A stretch of 18,112 nucleotides of DNA from CAZOWL01 sp964583605 (GTDB lineage: Bacteria > Pseudomonadota > Gammaproteobacteria > Chromatiales > Chromatiaceae): the NCBI GenBank assembly GCA_964583605.1, contig CAZOWL010000088.1, positions 1 to 18,112 of the forward strand. The letters are read 5' to 3'. The translations under genes and the position numbers were made by a program. Numbering within the stretch: the stretch's first letter is position 1; each line of letters opens with the position of its first letter. The notes beneath the pieces were generated by a model that saw only the letters and a list, made by a program, of their open reading frames with translations, was not told where the DNA came from and made no database searches. This document shows positions 1-8,738 of this stretch, piece by piece.

Positions 1-40
1 CGCGCGCTCGGGGTGGTGGTCCATTAGATTTATTTATTTG

Positions 41-70
41 AAATGCCTACGGCAGAAATGCCTACGGCAG
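41..70. repeat. Tandem 15-bp direct repeat
   Basis: AAATGCCTACGGCAG occurs twice without a gap (41-55 and 56-70). It is followed at once by GGGACAGATTTAT, an AT-rich phrase that resembles flanks of RAYT relics. It marks the left edge of the transposase relic that follows and is probably a scar of replication slippage or insertion. Confidence 0.85.
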
Positions 71-78
71 GGGACAGA

Positions 79-357
79 TTTATATGTTGCAGTCCGCCGT
101 GGCTGCTTCGGGACTGGTTGCTCTCGACGTTCGGCGAGACCGAGCGCGCGGCGGTCTCGGCCTATCGCCGGTTCGTCGAGGGCGGCATCGGCCAGCCGGG
201 GCCTTGGGAGCAGCTCAGACACCAGGTCTTTCTCGGCTCGGAGACCTTCGTTGAAGGACTTCGGCGGGTCAGCGGGGGACGGGTCTTGCCTTTTGCCAAT
301 AACGCAACTTTTCCTTACCGAACCGGGCAAAAGACAAGACTTGACCCCCTGTTGTGA
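79..357 (+). pseudogene. Relic of a REP-associated tyrosine transposase (C-terminal piece)
   Basis: The reading frame from about 88 to 262 matches the middle-to-C-terminal part of the full RAYT at 15949-16803: DWLLSTFGETERAA here against DWLLSAFGSTEEAA there, then YRRFVEGGIGQPG against YRRFVAEGIGQPG, and QVFLGSETFVE against QVFLGSDAFVE. The catalytic N-terminal half with the HUH motif and Tyr is absent. The part after position 265 no longer aligns, except that 326-345 resembles the DNA at the end of the intact gene. It is therefore a diverged paralogous fragment, not a piece of the same copy. The frame is open to 357, ending 27 bp before the 3' end of the GIDE-domain gene. It has no own start that makes sense and is very unlikely to be functional. 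Confidence 0.8.
283..340. repeat. Imperfect inverted repeat at the end of the RAYT relic
   Basis: GTCTTGCCTTTTGCC (283-297) pairs with GGCAAAAGACAAGAC (326-340) at 14 of 15 positions, leaving a 28-nt loop. It is followed by TTGACCCCC. Similar GGCAAAAGRCAAGAC phrases occur near 17255-17330, so this is a recurring tail of RAYT-related debris. Confidence 0.65.
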
Positions 358-384
358 CCCGATACCGAACGAGCCAACGCGGGA

Positions 385-1302
385 TCAGCCGCCGGTTAGT
401 CGCGCCGTTACGGCGAGCACCACGCCTATCGCGAGGACGAGCGAGACCCCCGTGCCACCGTAGGCTCGCCAGCGCAGATGGGAGAGGATCTCCCGCTGGC
501 TGAGCGTGGAGATGAAGAAGGGCTGGCGGCCATCGCCGGTCGCGAAGACGCGGGGCATCGGCGGCGCGGCACGGAGGCGCGCCTCGGTCTGCTCGGCGAT
601 CCGTTCGGCCTCCTGGCGAGCGCGCTCCCACTCGTCGAGATCGATCTCGCCATCGCCGTTGCGGTCGAGCGCCGCAACGCGTGCCGGATCGCGCTTCCAT
701 CTTGCTAGCAGCCGACGGACCAGCTCGCGTTTCTCCGCGTCGCCACGGCGAGGGGTCTCGAAGCGGCCCAGCAGATAGACCTGCTCGCCCTCTGCGATAC
801 GCTCCTCGCGAAATCGATAGCGACGCCGCAGTCGGAGCCAGCCGGAGCCAACCGGCCTCGGCGTGTGCCGCGAGCCACCGTACCAGACATCGGCACGACG
901 GCACTTGATGCTTGCGCCGGCCGGCTCGATCAGGCACAGGCCGGTGCCATCGTCGAGGACGAAGGGGTCTGGATGCTCGCCCCGATCGATCGTGACCCAG
1001 CGCTTGTTCCGGCCGCTGCCGCGCTCCTCTTCAACGCGATAGCGATACCAGACGCACGGCAGTCGCGTCAGCGGCCCGGTGGCCAGCGCACGGTGTTGTC
1101 TTACCACACCCATCAGCTCGCCGTATCCCTGCGGCGCGGAGCGGATGCGCGCGGTCGGCGTGTCTGTAACAAGGCGCAGGCGCCAGAAGCAGCGCAGGCT
1201 GAACCACAGCAAGAACAGGGCCGCACCGGTCGCGATCAGGCTGCCGAGCCAGAGCTCCTGGGCGTCCATCGCCCGCAGATCCGCGGCGAGCGACGCCGGC
1301 AT
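385..1302 (-). CDS. GIDE-domain membrane protein with EF-hand
   Basis: 305-residue membrane protein. Residues about 18-40 form an N-terminal transmembrane segment and about 284-302 a C-terminal one. The middle (about 55-180, with PCVWYRYRVEEE and DPFVLDDGTG) resembles the GIDE domain known from the mitochondrial ubiquitin ligase MULAN and found in many bacterial proteins encoded next to LemA. No RING finger is visible, so ligase activity should not be assumed. Residues 213-224 (DRNGDGEIDLDE) are a canonical EF-hand loop with Asp1, Asn3, Asp5, Asp9 and Glu12, which predicts calcium binding. The start overlaps the stop of the upstream LemA gene as TGATG, implying translational coupling; an alternative start is the ATG at 1269. 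The function is unknown; a role in envelope stress or membrane organisation is inference from the LemA pairing. Confidence 0.8.
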   Translation of the reverse strand: MPASLAADLRAMDAQELWLGSLIATGAALFLLWFSLRCFWRLRLVTDTPTARIRSAPQGYGELMGVVRQHRALATGPLTRLPCVWYRYRVEEERGSGRNKRWVTIDRGEHPDPFVLDDGTGLCLIEPAGASIKCRRADVWYGGSRHTPRPVGSGWLRLRRRYRFREERIAEGEQVYLLGRFETPRRGDAEKRELVRRLLARWKRDPARVAALDRNGDGEIDLDEWERARQEAERIAEQTEARLRAAPPMPRVFATGDGRQPFFISTLSQREILSHLRWRAYGGTGVSLVLAIGVVLAVTARLTGG

Positions 1303-1871
1303 CAGGCGAACAGCGCGCGCAGATCCACATCGCGCCGCTCGGCGGCGAACTCGAGCAGCTCTCGCGGTCCGAATGCGAACAGGCGCGCGATCAGCACATC
1401 CGGGAACTGCTCGATGCGCACGTTGTTCAGGTTGACGCTCTCGTTGTAGAACTCACGGCGATCGGCGATCGTCTCCTCGAGCTGAGAGACGCGTGCCGAG
1501 AGGTGTCTAAAGCTGTCGTTCGCCTTCAGATCCGGGTAGTTCTCGGCCAGCGCGAACAGGTTGCCCAGGCCAGCCCGTAGCTCCGTCTCGGCGGCCCCGA
1601 GCTGCTTCAGGTCAGCGCGGCCGCGTGCCTCGAAGACGGCGCTGCGGGCGCGCACGACGCGCTCCAGGGTATCCCGCTCGTAGCCCATGTACTGTTTGCA
1701 GACCTCGACCAACTTGGGTAGCTCGTCATGGCGCTGCTTCAAAGAGACATCGATGTTCGACCAGGCCTTGTCGACGGCGTGCTTGAGACGAACGAGGTTG
1801 TTGTAGATCTGGATCCCGTACAGGGCGATGACGGCCAAGATGACGAGCAGGACGATCGCTGTGGCACCCAT
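1302..1871 (-). CDS. LemA family protein
   Basis: 189 residues, the usual size of LemA proteins. Residues 4-22 are a hydrophobic N-terminal anchor. The rest is a helical domain with the family's typical phrases: IYNNLVRLKHAVDKAWSNIDV after the anchor, RHDELPKLVE, Y-x-x-ERDTLE, ENYPDLKAN (about residues 110-118) and REFYNESVNLNN-x-R near 140-150. An SD-like GGAG lies about 8 nt before the ATG. LemA proteins face the periplasm and have no settled biochemical role. Here it is the first gene of a two-gene unit with the GIDE-domain protein, an arrangement seen in many Proteobacteria, so both probably work at the same membrane site. Confidence 0.92.
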   Translation of the reverse strand: MGATAIVLLVILAVIALYGIQIYNNLVRLKHAVDKAWSNIDVSLKQRHDELPKLVEVCKQYMGYERDTLERVVRARSAVFEARGRADLKQLGAAETELRAGLGNLFALAENYPDLKANDSFRHLSARVSQLEETIADRREFYNESVNLNNVRIEQFPDVLIARLFAFGPRELLEFAAERRDVDLRALFA

Positions 1872-2334
1872 GTGTTGGCTCCAGCGGTTGCGGCGTTTGC
1901 CGCGTCATTCTAGACGCCTCGAGCCAGCCGCGATTCGCGCTGGCTCACACCCTAGCTCACACCCTGGTTAGGGCGGAAACACAGATGCCGTCTGACGCCA
2001 GGCAGTTCAGACCCATCTCGTCGTGGCTCTCCGCATCGCCGCCAGTCGGCTGGAGTCCCGGTCGTTCGCAAGGGCCCTCTCAGCGCTTCATCCGCCTCGG
2101 CTTGGGCCGCGACGCGGACCTGTCCCGACGGGGCCTCATGCCACCGCAGACCAGGAGAGCGTCGACGTCCGATTGCTGATTCGAGCGCAGCATCGCAGGT
2201 TCACGGCGATGCGGTTGCGCCGGCGGATGCGCGTGGCTATCCTGCTGCACCGCAACATCGAGGCGCCGGGTATGCTCCGGCCCGCGACGCCGGGCTGCGG
2301 AAAGACTGTGGCCAAGCGTCCGCGTCGGCTAGCA
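1872..2334. other. 463-bp gap between lemA and the deacetylase gene
   Basis: I recognise no gene here on either strand. It holds the possible lemA promoter, a direct repeat GCTCACACCCT at 1943-1953 and 1955-1965, and open frames of low information that show no motif. A 7-bp palindrome (2326-2332 with 2335-2341) overlaps the deacetylase stop codon; its 2-nt loop makes it a poor terminator. Confidence 0.6.
1907..1912 (-). promoter_or_regulatory. Possible -10 element for the lemA-GIDE unit
   Basis: On the minus strand this reads TAGAAT, five of six matches to the sigma-70 -10 consensus, about 36 nt before the LemA start codon. No convincing -35 hexamer lies 16-18 bp upstream (AATCGC at 17 bp). 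It is the best promoter candidate in the region but remains weak. Confidence 0.35.
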
Positions 2335-3267
<933 letters not shown>

Positions 3268-3331
3268 GGATAGCTCCTGGTCAAGACCGAAACCGCGGCG
3301 CGCCATGCCAAGGAACGGAAGATGCTAAACA

Positions 3332-3361
3332 TCGACACCGCCATGTCACCAAGCTTATACC
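3332..3361 (+). promoter_or_regulatory. Candidate sigma-70 promoter of the acetyltransferase gene
   Basis: TCGACA (3332-3337; five of six matches) and TATACC (3356-3361; four of six) are 18 bp apart. Transcription would start near 3368, just before the strong ribosome site GGGGAGG (3372-3378). This placement supports the ATG at 3388 as the true start instead of the longer frame that opens at 3322, whose ATG would lie upstream of the -35 element. Confidence 0.5.
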
Positions 3362-3387
3362 GTATCGTGCCGGGGAGGCAGATCCGC

Positions 3388-6066
3388 ATGCGTTTATCCG
3401 ACGTCGACCAGCTCTTCACGCCCAGCACTGTAGCGGTATTCGGCGCGAGCGATCGGCCTGAATCGGTCGGCGGCATCGTCTACCGCAACATGCTCGCGAG
3501 CGGCTTCAAGGGACCCTGCTACGCGATCAATCCCAAATACGACAAGGTCGCCGACCGGCCTTGCTACAAGTCCCTGGATGAGCTCGATCGGCAGATCGAG
3601 CTGGCTTTGATCGCTACCCCAGCGAGCACGGTCGCGGAGATCCTCGACCAATGCGGCGAGCATGGGGCGAAGGCAGCGGTCGTGCACTCGGCCGGTTTTG
3701 CCGAGCATGGTGAGCGCGGCAACCTATTGCAAGAGCGCGTCGTCGAGGCCGCCCGCCGCAATCGCATCCGCCTGCTGGGCCCGAACACGCTCGGCATCAT
3801 GCGGCCGAGCCACGGACTCAACGCCACCTTCGGCAACGAGCAGGCACGGCGCGGCCACGTCGCGCTGGTCTCTCAATCTGGTGCCGTCTGCGCCGCGATG
3901 CTCGATTGGTCGGGCCCGCGCGAGCTCGGCTTCTCGGCCGTCGTCTCGCTCGGGGCCGCGGCGGACATCGATTTCGGCGACATCCTCGACTATCTGGCCC
4001 TCGACACCCAGACCCACAGCATCCTGATGTACGTCGAGGGTATCCGAAACGCCCGGCGCTTCGTCAGCGGCCTGCGCGCTGCGGCACGGCTGAAGCCGGT
4101 GATCGTCGTCAAGGCGGGGCGCCACCCCGCCGGCTCGCGCGCGGCGAAGTCCCACACGGGGGCCTGGGTCGGCACTATGGATGTCTTTCGCGCCGTCATG
4201 GAGCGCGCTGGGGCGGTTCAGGTCGACGAGCTCGATCAGCTCTTCGCCGCGGCGCAGGTCTTCGGCAGCGGGCGGCGGTTGGCGGGTGAGCGGATCGCCA
4301 TCGTCACGAATGGCGGGGGACCCGGGGTGCTCGCCGCCGACCGCGCCGTCGAGCAGGGCCTGACCCTGGCCCAGTTCTCCGAGGAGACGCGCCAACGTCT
4401 CGAAGCGGCGTTGCCCGAGCATTGGTCGCATGACAACCCGGTCGATGTCATTGGCGATGCTCCGCCCGACCGCTATCGGGCTGCCGTCGAGGCCTGCCTC
4501 GCCGACCCATCGGTCGATGGCGTCTTGGCCATCCTCGCGCCGCTGGCCGCGGCCGATCCGAGCGCCGTCGCCAAAGAGGTGATCACGGCAGCCAAGCCCA
4601 CACAGAAGCCGGTGCTCGTCAGCTGGATGGGGGCGACGCGGGTCGCCGAGGCCAAGATCCACTTCGCCCAGAACCGCATCCCGCACTTTGCCTCACCAGA
4701 GGTGGCCGTGGATGCCCTCGCCTTCCTCGCCACGCACCACCGCAACCAGAAGCTGCTGATGCAGTCCCCTGGGCCGATGTCGTACGACGAGACGCCTGAT
4801 GTCGAGGGCGCCCGGCTCATCATCGAGGGGGTGATGGCCGAAGGCCGCAAGACTCTGGGAATCATCGAGGCCAAGGCCATCCTCTCGGCATTCAAGATCC
4901 CAACGACCCAGGCGGTGCTGTCGCGTACGCCGAATGAGGCCCTGATGGCGGCCCAGGTCCTGGGCTTTCCCGTGGTGATGAAGGTCAACTCGCCGGACAT
5001 CGGGCACAAGTCGGACGTCGACGGTGTCCGGCTCAACATCGCCGACGCCCAGATGGTTCGCCGCACCTTCACCGAGATCGTCGACCGCGCCAAGCGGCTG
5101 CGTCCGGAGGCGCGGATCGAGGGGGTGACGGTGGAGCACATGATCTCGACACGGGCGGCGCGGGAGCTGATGATCAGCGTGCTGCGCGATGCCATCTTCG
5201 GCCCTGTGATCACGTTCGGGGCCGGCGGCATCGAGGTCGAGGTGCTACAGGACCGCGCCCTTGGGCTGCCTCCGCTCAACGCCTTCATCATCAAGACGAT
5301 GATCGAGCACACCCGCATCGACCGGCTGATGGGCGCCTTCCGCCACATGCCGCCGATGAATCGCGAGGCCCTCGCGCGCATCCTGCAGCGGGTCTCGGAG
5401 ATGGTCTGCGAGGTGCCCGAGATCATCTCGATGGAGATCAACCCCCTGATTGGTAACGACCGCGAGGTCGTCGCCGTCGATGCGCGCATCCAGGTCAACT
5501 ACCGGCCGCCGCAGATGACGACCTATGGCCACATGGCCATCCATCCCTACCCGACCCACCTGATCGAGCACGCACAGCTGCCGGACGGCACGGACCTGAT
5601 CATCCGCCCAATCCGGCCCGAGGATGCCGAGCTCGAGCAGGATTTCGTGCGCGGCCTCTCCGAGCAGACGAAGTATTTCCGGTTCATGCAGGCGCTGAAG
5701 GAGCTGACACCCGAGATGCTGGTGCGCTTCACCCAGATCGACTATGACCGCGAGATGGCGCTCATCGGCGTCGTGGAGGAAGACGGTGAGGAGGTCGAGG
5801 TCGGTGTGACGCGCTACATGTCACGCCCCGGCGGGGAGTCCTGCGAGTTCGCGATCGTCGTCGCCGACAGTTGGCGCGCACGCGGCATCGGCGCGCGGCT
5901 TATGCGCTCGTTGATGGAGAACGCCCGGCAGCGCGGGCTGCGCGTCATGGAGGGCGAGGTCTTGTCGGCCAATACACGGATGCTCGCGCTGATGAAATCG
6001 CTCGGCTTCCGCATCGAGCGCGACAAACAGGATCCCGGGATCAAGATCGTGACCAAGGTGTTGTGA
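3388..6066 (+). CDS. pat: Pat/PatZ-type protein lysine acetyltransferase (acyl-CoA synthetase-like + GNAT)
   Basis: 892 residues, as in Salmonella Pat and E. coli PatZ/YfiQ. Order of domains: CoA-binding Rossmann domain (about 5-100, VAVFGAS near 15-21), succinyl-CoA-ligase-like domains (about 145-440), ATP-grasp domain (about 480-705, with VMKVNSPDIGHKSDV near 530 and EINPL near 682) and a C-terminal GNAT domain (about 727-892) with the acetyl-CoA loop R832-G833-x-G835. Family members acetylate lysines, classically the active-site lysine of acetyl-CoA synthetase, switching it off. His256 in KSHTGA sits where ADP-forming acyl-CoA synthetases and succinyl-CoA synthetase carry the phosphohistidine, so it may retain nucleotide or phosphate chemistry. 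GGGGAGG lies about 9 nt before the chosen ATG; an alternative start is 3322. It is divergent from a deacetylase gene. Confidence 0.93.
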   Translation: MRLSDVDQLFTPSTVAVFGASDRPESVGGIVYRNMLASGFKGPCYAINPKYDKVADRPCYKSLDELDRQIELALIATPASTVAEILDQCGEHGAKAAVVHSAGFAEHGERGNLLQERVVEAARRNRIRLLGPNTLGIMRPSHGLNATFGNEQARRGHVALVSQSGAVCAAMLDWSGPRELGFSAVVSLGAAADIDFGDILDYLALDTQTHSILMYVEGIRNARRFVSGLRAAARLKPVIVVKAGRHPAGSRAAKSHTGAWVGTMDVFRAVMERAGAVQVDELDQLFAAAQVFGSGRRLAGERIAIVTNGGGPGVLAADRAVEQGLTLAQFSEETRQRLEAALPEHWSHDNPVDVIGDAPPDRYRAAVEACLADPSVDGVLAILAPLAAADPSAVAKEVITAAKPTQKPVLVSWMGATRVAEAKIHFAQNRIPHFASPEVAVDALAFLATHHRNQKLLMQSPGPMSYDETPDVEGARLIIEGVMAEGRKTLGIIEAKAILSAFKIPTTQAVLSRTPNEALMAAQVLGFPVVMKVNSPDIGHKSDVDGVRLNIADAQMVRRTFTEIVDRAKRLRPEARIEGVTVEHMISTRAARELMISVLRDAIFGPVITFGAGGIEVEVLQDRALGLPPLNAFIIKTMIEHTRIDRLMGAFRHMPPMNREALARILQRVSEMVCEVPEIISMEINPLIGNDREVVAVDARIQVNYRPPQMTTYGHMAIHPYPTHLIEHAQLPDGTDLIIRPIRPEDAELEQDFVRGLSEQTKYFRFMQALKELTPEMLVRFTQIDYDREMALIGVVEEDGEEVEVGVTRYMSRPGGESCEFAIVVADSWRARGIGARLMRSLMENARQRGLRVMEGEVLSANTRMLALMKSLGFRIERDKQDPGIKIVTKVL

Positions 6067-6171
6067 GCGCGAACGTCCGGGTCGGGGGACACCCAAGCAG
6101 AGCGGATAGTCCGGTTGCCGCGAGCAGGGTCACGGGACCCAAGCGAGCGCTGGCTAAACAGCTGTTGTCAG

Positions 6172-6199
6172 TTGAAAATCTTTGGCGCTGACGCATAAT
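6172..6199 (+). promoter_or_regulatory. Candidate sigma-70 promoter of fmdB
   Basis: TTGAAA (6172-6177) and CATAAT (6194-6199) are separated by 16 bp, each close to consensus. The predicted transcript start near 6206 leaves a leader of about 30 nt before the fmdB ATG. It is AT-rich in an otherwise GC-rich gap. Confidence 0.6.
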
Positions 6200-6237
6200 T
6201 GCAGCGCGCTCAATTCCTGCCTTACCGAGGACACAAG

Positions 6238-6558
6238 ATGCCGTTCTACGAGTACAAGTGCGAGGCCTGCGGTTATGATTACGAGGCCTTCCAGAAGATC
6301 AGCGACCCGCCTCTGACCGATTGCCCGGAATGTGGCCAACCAGCCCTTAAGAAGCGCGTCTCCGCCGCGGCCTTCCGCCTCAAGGGTAGCGGTTGGTACG
6401 AGACCGACTTCAAGAGTGGGAACAAAAAGAATCTCCACGAGTCGAGCGACAAGAAGGAGGCACCTGCCGAGAAGGCAGACAAGGCCGACAAGAAGGAGGC
6501 CAACCCAAAGAAGGCCGAGACTAAGCCCAAGCCGGCTTCCCCGCCCCCAGCCGCCTGA
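6238..6558 (+). CDS. FmdB family zinc ribbon protein
   Basis: 106 residues. The N-terminus MPFYEYKCEACG and CPECG give a four-cysteine zinc ribbon (Cys8, Cys11, Cys29, Cys32), the mark of the FmdB/CxxC_CXXC_SSSS regulatory-protein family. This is followed by a short conserved block (FRLKGSGWYETDFKS, 46-60) and a Lys/Glu/Ala/Pro-rich tail (about 62-106) that is probably disordered. GAGG lies 7 nt before the ATG; the frame opens 13 codons earlier but lacks this. In many Gammaproteobacteria the gene sits just before aspS, often with a DUF502 membrane protein gene between them; that gene is missing here. The function is not established; nucleic-acid or metal-dependent regulation has been proposed for the family. 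Confidence 0.93.
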   Translation: MPFYEYKCEACGYDYEAFQKISDPPLTDCPECGQPALKKRVSAAAFRLKGSGWYETDFKSGNKKNLHESSDKKEAPAEKADKADKKEANPKKAETKPKPASPPPAA

Positions 6559-6584
6559 GCCGCTTGTCTATCCCCGACCAGCAC

Positions 6585-6609
6585 GCTTGGCTGGCCACGC
6601 CAGCCGAGC
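6585..6609 (+). terminator. Hairpin after fmdB, without a T-tract
   Basis: GCTTGGCTGG (6585-6594) and CCAGCCGAGC (6600-6609) form a 10-bp stem with one G-U pair and a 5-nt loop, 27 bp after the fmdB stop. No run of T follows, so it may only stabilise the mRNA end or support factor-dependent termination. Confidence 0.4.
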
Positions 6610-6652
6610 GCGCGCGACTGGTCTGAGACCTGTGACGACAGTCGTGCGCCCT

Positions 6653-6717
6653 GCGCCGAAACAGGGCGCCGAAACAGGGCGCCGCGACCGGGCGCCGCAA
6701 CTGGGCACCGGAACAGG
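6653..6717. repeat. Five tandem 13-bp repeats between fmdB and aspS
   Basis: Units at 6653-6665, 6666-6678, 6679-6691, 6692-6704 and 6705-6717 follow the pattern GCRCCGNRACNGG. The first two are identical (GCGCCGAAACAGG) and the last three have diverged. The array runs into GGGGACAG, a phrase like that near the RAYT relic at 71. The 328-bp gap shows no gene. Confidence 0.85.
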
Positions 6718-6886
6718 GGACAGCCCGGGTGGCCATCACGGCGGCCTCGCCTCGCCGGCCAGTCGGTTCCGGCCGACCAGTGCCGTCCCCGCCGCTTGCT
6801 CGCGATGCGCTCCGTCGTTATTGTCACAGCCTCTTGCCGGTCCCTGACGCGGGGCCTTCTCACGGACTTCACTAGGGCAAACGGTC

Positions 6887-8665
6887 ATGCGCAGTCACTA
6901 TTGCGGAGAGCTCAGAAAGGGGCAAGAGGATCAGGAAGTCGTGCTGTGCGGCTGGGTGCATCGCCGGCGCGACCATGGTGGCGTCATCTTCGTTGATCTG
7001 CGCGATCGCGACGGCCTGGTGCAGGTCGTCGTCGACCCAGACCGTGCCCAGGTCTTCGCCGTTGCCGAGCAGGTGCGCAGCGAGTATGTGCTGCGCGTCG
7101 CAGGTCGTGTCCGTGCCCGGCCTGCGGGCACCGAGAACCCTGACCTGCCGACGGGCGAGATCGAGGTGCTCGCGACCGAGCTGACTGTGCTCAATAGCGC
7201 CGAGACCCCGCCTATGCCGCTCGACGAGCATGGCATCGAGGTGTCCGAGGAGCTGCGCCTGCGCCACCGCTACCTGGACCTGCGGCGACCCGAGATGCAA
7301 GAGCGCCTGCGCCTGCGCAGCCGGATCACCCAGACCCTACGCAGCTTTCTGGATCGCCACGGGTTTCTCGACATCGAGACGCCGATTCTCACGCGCTCCA
7401 CGCCCGAGGGCGCGCGGGATTACCTGGTCCCGAGCCGCGTCCACCCAGGCGAGTTCTATGCCCTGCCGCAATCGCCGCAGCTGTTCAAGCAGCTGCTGAT
7501 GATGTCGGGGCTAGACCGCTACTACCAGATCGCACGTTGCTTCCGCGACGAGGACCTGCGCGCCGACCGCCAGCCCGAATTCACCCAGCTCGACATCGAG
7601 GTCTCCTTCATGGATGAGGACGAGCTGATGGGGCTGATGGAGGAGATGATCCGGGTGCTCTTCCGTTCGGTGCTCGACGTGGAGCTGCCCGATCCGCTGC
7701 CGCGGCTATCCTATCAGGAGGCGATGCGTCGCTACGGCTCCGATCGACCGGATCTCCGCGTGCCGCTGGAGTTGGTTGATGTCGCGGATCTGCTCGACTC
7801 GGTCGACTTCAAGGTCTTCGCTGGGCCGGCAGCCGATCCCGATGGTCGCGTTGCGGCGCTGCGGTTACCCCACGGGGGTGAGCTGACGCGCAAGGAGATC
7901 GATGAGTACACCAAGTTCGTCGGCATCTATGGGGCCAAAGGCCTGGCCTACATCAAGGTCAACGAGTGGGAGGCGAAAGGCCGCGAGGGGCTGCAATCCC
8001 CGATCCTCAAGTTCCTGCCCGACGCGGCCGTGGACGGCATCATGGCCCGCACTGGGGCCGTCGACGGCGATCTGATCTTTTTCGGCGCCGACAAGGCCAC
8101 CGTCGTCAATGAGGCCCTCGGCGCGCTGCGGGTCAAGCTCGGCCATGATCGCGGGCTGGCGACGTCCGGGTGGCAGCCACTCTGGGTCGTCGATTTCCCG
8201 ATGTTCGAGCGCGATGACCAGACGGGCCGCTGGATGGCCCTGCATCACCCGTTCACGGCGCCCAAGGACGAGCATCTGGACCAGCTGGAACAGCATCCTG
8301 GCGTCTGCCAATCGCGCGCCTACGACCTGGTTTTGAACGGCACCGAGCTTGGCGGGGGGTCCATCCGTATCCATCGCGAGGCCATCCAGCGCCGCGTCTT
8401 CAAGCTGCTGAACATTGGTGACGATCAGGCCGAGGAGCGCTTCGGCTTTCTGCTCAAGGCGTTGAAGTATGGCTGTCCGCCGCATGGAGGCATCGCCTTC
8501 GGCCTCGACCGGCTGGTCATGCTCATGACCGGCGCAGCCTCGATCCGCGACGTGATGGCCTTCCCCAAGACGCAGAGCGCCACGTGCCTCCTGACCGATG
8601 CCCCGTCTCCCGTCGATCCCATGCAGCTCAACGAGCTCTCGCTGCGGGTCAAGCTCAGGGCCTGA
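6887..8665 (+). CDS. aspS: Aspartyl-tRNA synthetase, predicted non-discriminating
   Basis: 592 residues, the full bacterial AspRS length. It charges tRNA(Asp) with aspartate in the cytoplasm. Visible parts are the N-terminal OB-fold anticodon domain (1-105, CGWVHRRRDHGG), class II motif 2 (FRDEDLRADRQPEFTQLD, about 223-240), the bacterial GAD insertion (about 280-420) and motif 3 (GGIAFGLDRL, about 537-546). Residue 30 is His, and residue 81 is Gly in RPAG. In Pseudomonas AspRS the equivalent His and Gly mark the non-discriminating enzyme, which also makes Asp-tRNA(Asn) for the GatCAB amidotransferase; E. coli has Leu and Lys there. AGGG lies about 9 nt before the ATG. It ends 10-73 bp before the Nudix gene, depending on that gene's start, so the two may be co-transcribed. 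Confidence 0.97.
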   Translation: MRSHYCGELRKGQEDQEVVLCGWVHRRRDHGGVIFVDLRDRDGLVQVVVDPDRAQVFAVAEQVRSEYVLRVAGRVRARPAGTENPDLPTGEIEVLATELTVLNSAETPPMPLDEHGIEVSEELRLRHRYLDLRRPEMQERLRLRSRITQTLRSFLDRHGFLDIETPILTRSTPEGARDYLVPSRVHPGEFYALPQSPQLFKQLLMMSGLDRYYQIARCFRDEDLRADRQPEFTQLDIEVSFMDEDELMGLMEEMIRVLFRSVLDVELPDPLPRLSYQEAMRRYGSDRPDLRVPLELVDVADLLDSVDFKVFAGPAADPDGRVAALRLPHGGELTRKEIDEYTKFVGIYGAKGLAYIKVNEWEAKGREGLQSPILKFLPDAAVDGIMARTGAVDGDLIFFGADKATVVNEALGALRVKLGHDRGLATSGWQPLWVVDFPMFERDDQTGRWMALHHPFTAPKDEHLDQLEQHPGVCQSRAYDLVLNGTELGGGSIRIHREAIQRRVFKLLNIGDDQAEERFGFLLKALKYGCPPHGGIAFGLDRLVMLMTGAASIRDVMAFPKTQSATCLLTDAPSPVDPMQLNELSLRVKLRA

Positions 8666-8738
8666 CCTAGGATGAATGTGTCCGAGGCTCAGCACGCACA
8701 CCGGCGCCTTGTCGACGAGCCGCCTCGCGGGTGATCAC

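Noticed and set aside
3322..3387. Upstream start of the acetyltransferase
   Set aside because: Family proteins begin near MRLSDVDQLF; a strong ribosome site precedes 3388, and a promoter candidate lies within the extension.
4473..5498. Long minus-strand open frame inside the acetyltransferase gene
   Set aside because: Low-complexity Ser/Arg/Thr-rich translation opposite a well-conserved ATP-grasp region; a shadow of the coding strand.
6653..6717. Possible CRISPR array
   Set aside because: The 13-bp units are adjacent, without spacers, and no cas gene is near.
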